A stretch of DNA of 64,000 bases from an uncultured Siphonobacter sp. (GCA_913775095.1 CAJYIW010000024.1:124001-188000); one strand, 5' to 3'; counted from the stretch's first letter, positions 26,678 through 35,542 are shown. Numbers and translations are program-made. The notes: generated by a model not told the origin, from the sequence alone.

Positions 26678-27637
26678 TTAGTCCTGTTTACCGTAAGCTC
26701 CGTAATGGCTTACGTTTTTCTGATTCACCAGCTCAACTGCCACGGGCATTTTCCTGGGAAATTCCCGACGGCCTTTAAAGTATTCATCCGCAAACTGAGC
26801 GGCAGTATAGGCCATGACTTCGGGATACTGCATGCCCGTCGCCAGAATTTTCTGATGCTGAATGGATTCGACGACGTCCTGGGCTCCGTCGAAGCCAAAA
26901 ACCTTGATTTGATCGGCCTTTCCCGAAGCTACCAAAGCCTGATAGGCCCCCATCGCCATGGCATCGTTACCGCAAAAAACCGCGTCAATATCGGGGTGAG
27001 CCTGTAGCATGGATTCCAGCACTTCCATGGCCTTATTCCGATCAAAATCAGCACTTTGCTGGGCCACCATTTTCAGATTCGGGTAATAATCCACGACGCT
27101 GTGAAAGCCTTTGGAACGCATCCAGGTGTTATTATCACCCACGAGTCCGAGAATCTCTACGTATTTACCTTTTTTGTGCAGGATATCCACGAAGTAACGG
27201 GCAATGGAAACGCAGCCCGAGTAACTGTCCGAGAGAATTTGAGACGTAGCTCCGTCCGTGGTATTCACCTCCCGGTCCATGCAAAAGACGGGGACTTCCG
27301 CGGCCTTTGCTTTGTTCACATTTACCACCGAACCATCGGCATCCGTCGGGTTGAACAGGATGGCATCGAAGCCCGAAGCAATGGCATTTTCGAAATGATC
27401 GGTTTCCAGAGCGGTATTATTCTGAGAATCGAAGATCTTGGATTCGTAACCTAATTCCTTCGCCCTGGCCGCCGCCCGATCCGCCAGAAACACGAACCAG
27501 GGATTGTTCAGCGTCGAAACGACAATGGCTATTTTTCGGCCTTCATCCGTTTTTTGTCTGGTTTTACAGCCAAATAGTGCTATTAAAAAAACAGACAAAA
27601 AAAGAAAGCTCTTCAGCTTTTTCCTGTACATCATCAA
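26678..27637 (-). CDS. RbsB-like periplasmic sugar-binding lipoprotein
   Basis: 319 residues with lipobox LFGC (Cys24), so tethered to a membrane. Typical type-I periplasmic binding fold: KIAIVVSTLNNPWFVFLADRA (35-55), a GFDAILFNPTDADG hinge (about 90-103), VFCMDREVNT, and DAVFCGNDAMAMGAYQAL (about 218-235). The VSTLNNPWF and NPTDADG segments are those of ribose-class binding proteins. It captures the monosaccharide for the RbsA/RbsC pair; the ligand is inferred to be apiose or a related branched or short sugar from the neighbouring enzymes. Confidence 0.92.
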   Translation of the reverse strand: MMMYRKKLKSFLFLSVFLIALFGCKTRQKTDEGRKIAIVVSTLNNPWFVFLADRAAARAKELGYESKIFDSQNNTALETDHFENAIASGFDAILFNPTDADGSVVNVNKAKAAEVPVFCMDREVNTTDGATSQILSDSYSGCVSIARYFVDILHKKGKYVEILGLVGDNNTWMRSKGFHSVVDYYPNLKMVAQQSADFDRNKAMEVLESMLQAHPDIDAVFCGNDAMAMGAYQALVASGKADQIKVFGFDGAQDVVESIQHQKILATGMQYPEVMAYTAAQFADEYFKGRREFPRKMPVAVELVNQKNVSHYGAYGKQD

Positions 27638-27676
27638 TAGCTTTTTAGAGGTTAAATGAACGGGTTACTGAAATCG

Positions 27677-28636
27677 TTACCGATGTAACAACGTCAACGC
27701 AGCTTCCGAAATGCCGCGATCCGTGAGGCCATAATGACTGAAAATTTCAGCCTGTGAACCGGTTACCGTGTACTCGTCCGGAATACCCATAATCCGGAAC
27801 GGAACCTGTCGCTGGTTTTGCAGTAAGAAAGACGCACAAGCCTCCCCCAGCCCCCCATTCACGCTGTGTTCTTCGACCGTAATCATCGGCATACCACTAC
27901 CGGCAATTTCATCTAACAGACTTGTATCCAGCGGCTTAATCGTATGCATGCTCACAACTGTTACCTTCAACTGATGTTCTCGTTCCAGAATTTCTGCGGC
28001 CTGTAGAGCGGGATATACCGTTTCGCCCGTGGCAATAATGGCGAGGTCCTTCCCTTCCCGAATGACTCGTCCTTTACCGAATTCAAAGGGTGTGGAACTG
28101 TCAAGTAAAGGCATTGGCTTTTTACCAAACCGCAGGTACACCGGCTGTTCCAGCAAGGCCGCCTGACGGATGGCTTCTTCGGTTTCGTAGCTGTCCGCCG
28201 GAGCGACCACGATGAGGTTGTGAATGGCCCGCAGAACCGCAAAGTCGTGCAGGCTGTGGTGCGTGGAACCCAAGGCTCCGTAACTGACTCCGGCACTGAT
28301 GCCAATGAGATTCACGGGATTATCCGAATAAGCTACGTCGTTCTTGATCTGTTCGAGGGCCCGGGCGGTCAGAAAACAGGCCGGAGAAACGGCGAATACT
28401 TTCTTACCCGTCGACGCCAGTCCGGCGGCTACGCCCACCAGGTTTTGTTCGGCAATGCCCACTTCGACGATTTGTTGCGGGAATTTCAGTCCAAAAGGCA
28501 CCAGTTTCCCCGATCCCCGCGAATCACTCGTCACTACTACAATGTCTTTATCTGTCTCAGCCAGTTGCTGTAAGGTTCCCGAAAAAACGTCCAGGTTGGC
28601 TTTCGTGTCCGTGAGTACCGAAATCGTTTCTAACAT
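27677..28636 (-). CDS. Transketolase C-terminal subunit (pyrimidine and C-terminal domains)
   Basis: 319 residues covering the second half of a transketolase. The thiamine-pyrimidine domain carries VEVGIAEQNLVGVAAGLAS, whose Glu activates the cofactor, and the SYGALGSTHHSLHDFAVLRA loop; the last third is the C-terminal transketolase domain (MPMITVEEHSVNGGLGEA). It works as a heteromer with the N-terminal subunit encoded 31 nt upstream. Split transketolases occur in specialised sugar pathways, including apulose-4-phosphate transketolase. The housekeeping role is less likely because the gene is inside a sugar import and kinase operon. Confidence 0.92.
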   Translation of the reverse strand: MLETISVLTDTKANLDVFSGTLQQLAETDKDIVVVTSDSRGSGKLVPFGLKFPQQIVEVGIAEQNLVGVAAGLASTGKKVFAVSPACFLTARALEQIKNDVAYSDNPVNLIGISAGVSYGALGSTHHSLHDFAVLRAIHNLIVVAPADSYETEEAIRQAALLEQPVYLRFGKKPMPLLDSSTPFEFGKGRVIREGKDLAIIATGETVYPALQAAEILEREHQLKVTVVSMHTIKPLDTSLLDEIAGSGMPMITVEEHSVNGGLGEACASFLLQNQRQVPFRIMGIPDEYTVTGSQAEIFSHYGLTDRGISEAALTLLHR

Positions 28637-28667
28637 AGTTCTGTTTCAGGTTAGTGTCTTGTCATCA

Positions 28668-29504
28668 TCAGGCACTCAACGCGGCCAAAGCCTGTTTCAG
28701 CTCCTCTACCGCCGTCGAATATTGCTCCTGACTGGGTACGCCGTGGTGCCATTTCAGCTGATTTTCCATGTAACTCACGCCTTTTCCCTTCACGGTGTGA
28801 GCAATCACCAGACTGGGTTTACCGGGCTGAAAAGGTACCTGATCGAAGGTATGTTTCAACTGCTCCAGATCGTGCCCATCCACGTGCCGCACTTCCCAGC
28901 CAAAGGCTTCAAATTTCCGGTCGAGCGGATCGGTATTCATTACGTCCGAGGTAGAACCCGTAATTTGCAGGGAGTTTTTGTCGATAATCGCACAGAGGTT
29001 ATCGAGTTTATAATGAGCCGCCGACAGAGCCGCCTCCCAGTTGGAACCTTCGGGTAATTCGCCGTCGCCCAGCAGCGTAAACACGCGGTATTTTTTATCG
29101 TCCATCTTCGCGGCCAGTGCCGCCCCCACACTCAGGGAAAGTCCGTGACCGAGGCCGCCCGTGTTCTGCTCTACGCCCGCTACCTTCCGGGTCGGGTGAC
29201 CGATGTAATGCGACTGATACTGACACAGCGTTTCCAGATCGCTTTCCGGGAAAAACCCCTGATCGGCCAATACCACAAACAGAGCCTCGACGGTGTGTCC
29301 TTTACTCTGAATGTACCGATCCCGGTCGGGCGACTGAAAAGTATCCGGGCTCACCTGTAAGGTATGGTTGTATAACACATTCAGAATGTCGATGCAGGAT
29401 AAACTCCCGCCGGTATGGCCGGCTCTGGCATTGACAATGTACTTTAAGATCTTCTGGCGGTATTCTACCGATTTACGCTTGAGTACTTGAATATCAGTCA
29501 TCAT
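28668..29504 (-). CDS. Transketolase N-terminal subunit (thiamine diphosphate-binding)
   Basis: 278 residues, the first half of transketolase. Landmarks are ARAGHTGGSLSCIDILNVLYN (27-47), RDRYIQSKGH, and the diphosphate/Mg-binding motif GDGELPEGSNWEAALSAAHYKLDNL ending with IIDKN, as in all GDG...N cofactor sites. It sits 41 nt after the isomerase gene and 31 nt before its partner. Together the subunits would transfer a two-carbon ketol unit; in the inferred pathway the donor is apulose 4-phosphate and the by-product dihydroxyacetone phosphate. Confidence 0.92.
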   Translation of the reverse strand: MMTDIQVLKRKSVEYRQKILKYIVNARAGHTGGSLSCIDILNVLYNHTLQVSPDTFQSPDRDRYIQSKGHTVEALFVVLADQGFFPESDLETLCQYQSHYIGHPTRKVAGVEQNTGGLGHGLSLSVGAALAAKMDDKKYRVFTLLGDGELPEGSNWEAALSAAHYKLDNLCAIIDKNSLQITGSTSDVMNTDPLDRKFEAFGWEVRHVDGHDLEQLKHTFDQVPFQPGKPSLVIAHTVKGKGVSYMENQLKWHHGVPSQEQYSTAVEELKQALAALSA

Positions 29505-29545
29505 TCTTCGTCATTAGTCGTTTTAGGTATCGGTTGAAGTTTCTG

Positions 29546-30955
29546 TTATTCTTCGCCAAAATGCAGTACGTCCCAACCCATGTAGTTACCCAGTCCTTCT
29601 TTCAGTACGGCAGCCGTTCGGGACGCGTTCATCACGACGTGGTGCTCGAATCCGTTCTGGCAGATGTACCGCATGAGTTTCTGTAAATCAGGAATTTCGG
29701 CGACGGCCCGGTTGCCAAACGTGCGAAGCTCATCATCCGTTAACCGACCTTCCCCGACGTAGGCTTTAATGATTCCCCTGCTGTCGTCGGTACTGATCCG
29801 ACCGTAGGTTAAGGGCATCGCTGGCGTGCGGCCATCGAGGGCTCCGTAGGTATTGTGTTCCCCCACGGTAGTGCCCAGAATCGGAGCCGTACTGATCTCT
29901 ATATCCGGCAGAAATGATTTTGCCCAGTTGCCACAGTGGAATAACACGCATTTGTTATCGTCCTGGGCGTAGTTGTTATTCCAGTCCACCAGAGCACTCG
30001 GCGAGCCCGAAGCCAGTTGTAAGGCATACATACTCAGCGTTCCGGTTACGTCTACTTCGCAGCCACTCGGCATCATGTTCTCGCTCATGATACTCATGCT
30101 CGTACAGACGTTGCAGCCGTAGTTCTGCTGAACGGAAGTCCAGCACTGAATCGCCGTGGCATCCAGTTCGTTAGCCGCCACAAAGTCAGCCAATACCACA
30201 TCCAGTTTGGCCATTTGCACCAGAGCTTCCTCGGGCGTTCGGCCTATTTTGGCGTAAGAAGTGATTTTATCGATTCGCTCCCTGACCGAAGCATCGTGTT
30301 TCGTTAATTTATTGGCATTGCCCAGAATCTCGGAGAGATCGACTGTTACGACGGAAATCCCGTTGCGTTGCAGGATTTTTTCACTATAACGAACCGTATT
30401 AAATCCGCCGGGACGGGCCCCAATCGCTCCGATTCTTACCTTGCGTAAGCCTTTGACGACCCGACAAACGCCCACAAAATCAAGCAGATCCTTCTGAAAG
30501 CTGGGATCAGTGGGACGTACCACGTGCTTAGTCGTCAGCGTGTATTTAATACCAAACTGATAGAGATTATTACAGGCGGAAATCTTGCCGCACCAGGCAT
30601 CCCGGCGACGGGCCAGATCCAGTTTATCCAGATCGTCGGGATAGGCCTGAATCAATACCGGGACATTCAGGTTGGCGAGCTTCAGCGTTTCGGCAATGCC
30701 GCGTTCGTCACCGAAGTTGGGTAATACTACCAGTACGCCCATGATTTCGTCCGCGTGTTTCTTGAATAAATCCGCACACCGACGGGCTTCCTGAAACGTT
30801 TCGACACCGCCTAACTTGGTTTCTTCCGTAGTTAATAAGATCGGATTGATATGCAACTGCTTCAGTACTTCCAGAATCTCAACTCGGGCATCGGCCACCA
30901 GTGAATCAGGGAAAAAATCACGGTTACCAATGATGACTCCTAAGGTATAGTTCAT
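29546..30955 (-). CDS. L-fucose/L-arabinose isomerase-family protein (candidate D-apiose isomerase)
   Basis: 469 residues, cytosolic (no signal). The fold is that of the FucI/AraA group: an N-terminal Rossmann-like half (YTLGVIIGNRDFFPD; GVLVVLPNFGDERGIAETL) and a C-terminal half with metal-site-like segments (NVCTSMSIMSENMMPSGCEVDVTG near 283-306; KCVLFHCGNWAKSF near 334-347). It is first in the catabolic operon, directly after the DeoR gene. FucI itself is about 590 residues, so this belongs to the shorter uncharacterised branch. The proposed reaction is aldose-ketose isomerisation, best guess D-apiose to D-apulose; the substrate is inferred from kinase and transketolase neighbours. Confidence 0.8.
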   Translation of the reverse strand: MNYTLGVIIGNRDFFPDSLVADARVEILEVLKQLHINPILLTTEETKLGGVETFQEARRCADLFKKHADEIMGVLVVLPNFGDERGIAETLKLANLNVPVLIQAYPDDLDKLDLARRRDAWCGKISACNNLYQFGIKYTLTTKHVVRPTDPSFQKDLLDFVGVCRVVKGLRKVRIGAIGARPGGFNTVRYSEKILQRNGISVVTVDLSEILGNANKLTKHDASVRERIDKITSYAKIGRTPEEALVQMAKLDVVLADFVAANELDATAIQCWTSVQQNYGCNVCTSMSIMSENMMPSGCEVDVTGTLSMYALQLASGSPSALVDWNNNYAQDDNKCVLFHCGNWAKSFLPDIEISTAPILGTTVGEHNTYGALDGRTPAMPLTYGRISTDDSRGIIKAYVGEGRLTDDELRTFGNRAVAEIPDLQKLMRYICQNGFEHHVVMNASRTAAVLKEGLGNYMGWDVLHFGEE

Positions 30956-31010
30956 GCTACGTTGTTAGTAAAATACGTTCGAGGTAAAACGTTACTGGCT
31001 TCCTAGTGGT

Positions 31011-31030
31011 GGCTGGTGAGGACACCAGCC
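31011..31030. repeat. GGCTGGTG hairpin between deoR and the isomerase gene
   Basis: 8-bp stem with a 4-nt loop (AGGA), opposite in orientation to the copy at 15453-15472. A second hairpin, CCGAACGC/GCGTTCGG, lies at 31095-31118 nearer the deoR stop. Neither has a T-tract on the minus strand, so read-through from deoR into the operon stays possible. Confidence 0.6.
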
Positions 31031-31147
31031 ACGGCTGTTGGGCAGTGAGGTAAACTGTGGCTTTCTCCGTTTGGAAAGCACAATATTCTCCTTCCCGAAC
31101 GCCCGTGACAGCGTTCGGTTTATGATAAATCCATACTATTCAGGGAC

Positions 31148-31909
31148 TTAAGCGATGATCAGTTCAATCTCATTGTCATGAAACACCTGCTTGTGTTTTT
31201 CTTCGATTCCATCGTCGGTAATGATGTAATCAATGAGCGACAAGGCTCCCAGACTGGCGAAGGCACTCTTGCCTATTTTCGTGGAATCGGCGACCAGATA
31301 CGTGGTATCGGCCGCGTCAATCATAGCTTTTTTCACCACCAGATCGCTGATACTCGGATACGTTAACCCGGATTTCAGCGAAATGCCCGCCGTGGCCAAA
31401 AACAGTTTTTGTACGTTCAGACCCTTGAAAAAATCGGCTGCTTTCTGCCCGGTTAAGGATAAGGTCGGCGGTTTGAATTCCCCGCCCGTCATAATGACTT
31501 CGATCCCCGGTTCGGCTCCCAGCATCAGGGCGATATTCAGAGCATTGGTAATGACCGTCAGGTTCTTAATGCCTTTCAGCTGCTTGGCAATTTCAGTGGT
31601 GGTCGATCCCGAATCCAGGATGATGGTATCGCCACTTTCGATGTACTCCAAGCATTTTCGTCCGATCAGTTCTTTCTTGTCAATGTGTTCCTGATTGCCG
31701 AGTGAAAAGGTACGCACCTGATTTTCGACGTTTTTCAGAAAAGCTCCGCCGTGTTCTCGAATTACTAATCCGTCTTTTTCGAGTTTCTCCAGATCCTGCC
31801 GGATCGTTACTTCGGTTACCTTGAAAAGTTTCGACAGATCAATGACTTTGGCCGAGCCATCTTCTTTCAGTAATTCAAGTATTTTATCTCTTCGTTGATT
31901 GGCCAGCAT
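31148..31909 (-). CDS. DeoR/GlpR-family transcriptional regulator
   Basis: 253 residues, standard length. The winged HTH is RRDKILELLKEDGSAKVIDLS then FKVTEVTIRQDLEKLEKDGL (6-50), followed by REHGGAF; the sugar-phosphate sensor domain carries the DSGSTTTEIAKQL motif and ends with VFHDNEIELIIA. These repressors usually sense a phosphorylated sugar intermediate, which would fit the kinase product of the operon. It lies directly upstream of the catabolic operon, same strand, 192 nt away. Its own leader has a 10-bp inverted repeat (31924-32004). Confidence 0.93.
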   Translation of the reverse strand: MLANQRRDKILELLKEDGSAKVIDLSKLFKVTEVTIRQDLEKLEKDGLVIREHGGAFLKNVENQVRTFSLGNQEHIDKKELIGRKCLEYIESGDTIILDSGSTTTEIAKQLKGIKNLTVITNALNIALMLGAEPGIEVIMTGGEFKPPTLSLTGQKAADFFKGLNVQKLFLATAGISLKSGLTYPSISDLVVKKAMIDAADTTYLVADSTKIGKSAFASLGALSLIDYIITDDGIEEKHKQVFHDNEIELIIA

Positions 31910-31923
31910 ATCGGTTGAAATGT

Positions 31924-32004
31924 TACAGGTTTTACTAGTGGCCGACTACACTCAAAAATTAGCCAGCACTCGAAAGATACAAACATAAGATTTCAAAACC
32001 TGTA
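31924..32004. promoter_or_regulatory. Inverted repeat flanking a putative deoR promoter
   Basis: TACAGGTTTT (31924-31933) and its exact complement AAAACCTGTA (31995-32004) flank CAAACATA (31980-31987), which on the minus strand reads TATGTTTG and fits the Bacteroidota -7 box TAnnTTTG. No -33 TTTG is seen at the expected distance. The arrangement could be an autoregulatory operator. Confidence 0.4.
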
Positions 32005-32192
32005 TCCGGCGTTCATAACGCATTCCCAACTCAATTATGGCTTAAAGATAAATACAATGAAAACAAAAACAAATCCAAAAGGAAAAATTAAACAAAATAT
32101 CGAAGAAAAACGAAATATGATTCATTCGTACGATCCCAGGCATTGAATAGAATCCCGGAACCTCTGTACAAATCACTCGACCCGTATTCAGA

Positions 32193-35100
32193 TCAATACT
32201 GAAGCCAGATGACTTCCCCCGCTCTGGAAGGGATCACCTCGCCAGCTACTTTCGTTTGGTTACGAATGGCTCCTGTTTTCGAATCAATAATCGAAACGGT
32301 GGCAGCTTTGGCCGCAGGCAGGGAAACTTTTCCGTCCGAAGTAGCATAGATGATGTACCCTTTTGCCGGATTTCCTAACGCGTATTGATTCGCTGGTTTT
32401 CCGGGTAACTCTACTACACTCATCTGACCGGCCGCTTTCAAAAATTCCTTACTCACGAAAGGAAGATTCGGTAACGAACCGCCCGCCAGAAACACCGCCC
32501 AGCCCATGCCTTCGAACCCATCGGCGGCATAGGTTACGGCCTTCGCCGGGTAGTTCTGACGGTATTCCCTGACTGCCCGATACACTTGTTCGAAAGAGCT
32601 ACGTTTGGGCTTCAGCAAACGGGCGTGCTGGCGGGGAGCCAGATTTTGTCCACCCTCGGGAGCATACGCCGAACCGTCGGCCTGATAATGCCAGTATTTA
32701 ATGTCAATCACGTCAACGGCGTCGGCTCGTTTCGAATCTTTCAGCAACGCATCCTGTACGTCTTTGGTCGTGCTCAGGCCAATCAATACGGGTCTTCCCG
32801 TTTCTTTTTCCCACTCCTTAATGGTATCAATCCAGAACTGGACGAAGGACAGCGGGCCCGTATATTCAGCCCCAATGAGCTGAATCACGCCTGAATTACC
32901 CGTGAAATTTTCCAGACTTTTTCGGATATACGCCCGGTGTAGTTTCCGGCGAACGGGATGTGACACGTCATAGAACTGTTCAGCCATAAAAATCCGTTTG
33001 TCACCCGCGTAAGGCACGGGTTCGGGGAAACCCGTCTGGTTGATGTTATTGGCCGGACGCCAGGGAAAGTCCGCGTAATGGGCTCCGGCTTCGATGATGT
33101 TATGCTGAAAATACTGCTCATGAATCAGGACTAAACCCTTCTGATCCGCCAGATCGGCGAATTGCTTCAGCCGATTCCAGTACCAGTGGTTATACTTCGT
33201 CAGGTCGTATTTGCTCAGCCCATCCCAGGCCGTCTGTTGTCCGCTTCGGGCGAAGGGTAACTCGTAAAAAGGTCCCCAAACGTCACCATCCATGCGGCGA
33301 ATCCGTTCGTGATCGTCCCGGCGGCGGTCGTACCAGAGGCCATAATTGTGATCCAGGGCCACGATATTCTGGCTTTTCATGGAGTCGGTAACGGCCTGTA
33401 AATCATCCGTCCAGCCCGTTCCCCTGCGGCCCGGAACGAAACGGGTAAGGTGCGGTTTGGCTTTGGGGGCTCCGTACACCCGGGCATTCCCATTCCACCA
33501 GGGAACTTCCTGCCGACGCCCGGTTACCAGTTCATTTCCCCGAACCAACAGGCCTTCCTTTACCTGCATTACCCCGGCTTTGGCGGGAATTTTCGGCGTG
33601 GTAATGCCGATTTGATCAATGCTCTGAGCCTGATTTTGAATTGATATAGTCCGTTTCTGAGCCGCCGAAGCGATGAAGTCGGATAAGGTTTCGGCGGGTT
33701 GACCAGCGGCCCTGGTAAGCTCCATCGCTACCTCCACTTTCGGACTACTCGAGGCTTCCGTCGGAACGGCCATGATCTGATTTTCGTAACCTAAGCCCAG
33801 CCGATCTTTACGCTGGGCGTAATACAGGCTTCGCGGATTGATATGTTCGTTGGACTGATCCCAGTACCCATTTCCCTGAAACTGAGCCCAGGTGCCAAAG
33901 GCCCAGTTCTGAGCCGTTGCGGGCTGCTCGCACTGCACCAGTGCCGCCGAGCACTGCCAGAACACACTATTCGCCGTATTATACCCCGCTCCCTGTCCAT
34001 CCTGACCCAGATTCCCGAATCGGAGAGCATGGCCATCGCTGTTGACGATGTCGAACAGAACACCCGAAGCCCAGCTGTCTACTCCCCCGCTGAAACTGTG
34101 GGGTACGTGAGCCTCGCACTGCACAAAGGCATTCGGCCCGGCGGCACAAAAGCCAACGGCGAAGTCATGGTACCCGTACTCGGAATAGAGTCGCTGAAAT
34201 AAGGTTTGCTGGCCTTTGGTATAAAACGTATAACGACGTTCGCCGCCAATCTCGGAGATGGGCTCCAGCGAACGGCAGTCTTCCACGGTAATGCGGCGGC
34301 CCGTTTCCTGAATGTTCACGGCGGAACCCGCCAGATGAACAAAATCAACCTGCCGAACCCAGGCATCTTCACTATTCTCCAGGGTAACGCCGCCCCAGCG
34401 GTGGTCTTCATCCTTCGGATTTTTCAGATCGTAGGTCGATTCAATCCGCAGATTTTCAAGGCCCGACTGGCGGATTTTTCCTTTCCACTCCACTCGCGTA
34501 ATGGTTCCGCCGCCGTAGGTTTCGTCGAGGGCAGTCGTCAGCGGAGCGTCGAGGGTAAGTTCATTACCCTGGACAGCGGTTACTTTCCGGTACCAGAACA
34601 GATCCCGCTGACCGGGTTTCCAGCCGAGGGTGGTTACGCCGCCGCCAAAATGGTCCGTTCCCAGAGTCTGAATCCATTCCTGGGTGGAAGGTCGCTGGAT
34701 GCGTACTTCGTCGCCGACTTTATAATTTCCATCCACGTGAATTTTAAAGGCGTTTACGGGAACATAGCCATCCGTAATTCGGGTCGGTTTTTCTACTTGA
34801 ATATCCCCTCTTCCGGCAATCAGGAGCACATCCTCCCGACTGAAGCCCGCTCCCAGCAGGGTGGTGGCCTGAATGCCACTTCCCCGCAATACTACGCCGG
34901 AAGCCCTGATGTTCAGCGTTCCCAGGATTTCAAATACGCCCTTTTCCAGTAATACGGCTCCTCGAAATCCGTCTTTATCCAGAGGTAAAGCCGAGACATA
35001 GTCAAGGGCCGACTGAATGCGGAGCGTGGCATCGCCCTTTTTCGCCGGAACGCGAACTTTGACCGGAACTAGCGGAATAGCTTCTTCGGCCGCCTTGTAG

Positions 35101-35279
35101 CCCGCGTACGAAAAATCGGGAACGCGGTTGCCCCGTTCATCCGGCGTGTAGGATAACTGCTGTTTTTCGTTCAGCCACACGGGCGGCTGTTTTTTCACGG
35201 GCTTCTTACCCTGAGCCCAGGCACCCGGGTAACTCAAAAGAAGACAAACAATCGAAACAACTAAGGCTGGAATACGCAC
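32193..35279 (-). CDS. Large secreted two-domain protein: right-handed beta-helix plus DUF6298-type barrel
   Basis: 1028 residues, GTG start at 35279 directly before a signal peptide (ending PGAWAQ). Residues about 75-500 form a pectate-lyase-superfamily beta-helix: ATLRIQSALDYVSALP, GAVLLEKGVFEI, VVLRGSGIQATTLL, and successive ladder turns such as WGGVTLENSEDAWVRQVDF. Residues about 590-960 look like a TIM-barrel enzyme (NIVALDHNYGLWYDRRRDDHERIRR; LVLIHEQYFQHNIIEAG; VIQLIGAEYTGPLSF), the pattern I associate with DUF6298. A short C-terminal beta-domain follows. It probably acts on pectin; both activities are unproven. A 12-bp hairpin lies 13 nt upstream of the start. Confidence 0.7.
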   Translation of the reverse strand: MRIPALVVSIVCLLLSYPGAWAQGKKPVKKQPPVWLNEKQQLSYTPDERGNRVPDFSYAGYKAAEEAIPLVPVKVRVPAKKGDATLRIQSALDYVSALPLDKDGFRGAVLLEKGVFEILGTLNIRASGVVLRGSGIQATTLLGAGFSREDVLLIAGRGDIQVEKPTRITDGYVPVNAFKIHVDGNYKVGDEVRIQRPSTQEWIQTLGTDHFGGGVTTLGWKPGQRDLFWYRKVTAVQGNELTLDAPLTTALDETYGGGTITRVEWKGKIRQSGLENLRIESTYDLKNPKDEDHRWGGVTLENSEDAWVRQVDFVHLAGSAVNIQETGRRITVEDCRSLEPISEIGGERRYTFYTKGQQTLFQRLYSEYGYHDFAVGFCAAGPNAFVQCEAHVPHSFSGGVDSWASGVLFDIVNSDGHALRFGNLGQDGQGAGYNTANSVFWQCSAALVQCEQPATAQNWAFGTWAQFQGNGYWDQSNEHINPRSLYYAQRKDRLGLGYENQIMAVPTEASSSPKVEVAMELTRAAGQPAETLSDFIASAAQKRTISIQNQAQSIDQIGITTPKIPAKAGVMQVKEGLLVRGNELVTGRRQEVPWWNGNARVYGAPKAKPHLTRFVPGRRGTGWTDDLQAVTDSMKSQNIVALDHNYGLWYDRRRDDHERIRRMDGDVWGPFYELPFARSGQQTAWDGLSKYDLTKYNHWYWNRLKQFADLADQKGLVLIHEQYFQHNIIEAGAHYADFPWRPANNINQTGFPEPVPYAGDKRIFMAEQFYDVSHPVRRKLHRAYIRKSLENFTGNSGVIQLIGAEYTGPLSFVQFWIDTIKEWEKETGRPVLIGLSTTKDVQDALLKDSKRADAVDVIDIKYWHYQADGSAYAPEGGQNLAPRQHARLLKPKRSSFEQVYRAVREYRQNYPAKAVTYAADGFEGMGWAVFLAGGSLPNLPFVSKEFLKAAGQMSVVELPGKPANQYALGNPAKGYIIYATSDGKVSLPAAKAATVSIIDSKTGAIRNQTKVAGEVIPSRAGEVIWLQY

Positions 35280-35292
35280 GGCTTAAAGGAGA

Positions 35293-35330
35293 TTACCTGA
35301 CGATCAACGGAAGGGTTAATCGTCAGGTAA
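35293..35330. promoter_or_regulatory. Leader hairpin upstream of the beta-helix/DUF6298 gene
   Basis: Perfect 12-bp stem (TTACCTGACGAT at 35293-35304, its complement at 35319-35330) with a 14-nt loop, 13 nt before the GTG start. There is no following T-tract in the sense direction, so it may affect translation or mRNA stability rather than terminate. Confidence 0.45.
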
Positions 35331-35518
35331 GTTCAGTAAAAAGAATAATAAATGGTCAGCTTTTAAGAAACGTGGGTTGGAGAAACACGCTCTTCCGGGG
35401 TATTCTTACTTCCTGAATCATCTAAGTATCAGGCCTTTTCAGACAAGAACAGACTATATGCTTTTTACTTCATCTTCATCAGGCTTTGTATGATTTTACC
35501 AGCTCGATAAAATAAGGT

Positions 35519-35542
35519 CGGTAAAAGATTTCTCTTTTACCG
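35519..35542 (-). terminator. Candidate terminator after the PL1 gene
   Basis: Perfect 10-bp stem CGGTAAAAGA/TCTTTTACCG with a TTTC loop, 30 nt past the PL1 stop and followed on the minus strand by ACCTTATTTTATC. The stem is weak in GC and the T-run is interrupted. Confidence 0.5.

Noticed and set aside
27677-29504. 1-deoxyxylulose-5-phosphate synthase or housekeeping transketolase
   Set aside because: The split layout and operon context fit a pathway-specific transketolase better than DXS or a central carbon enzyme.
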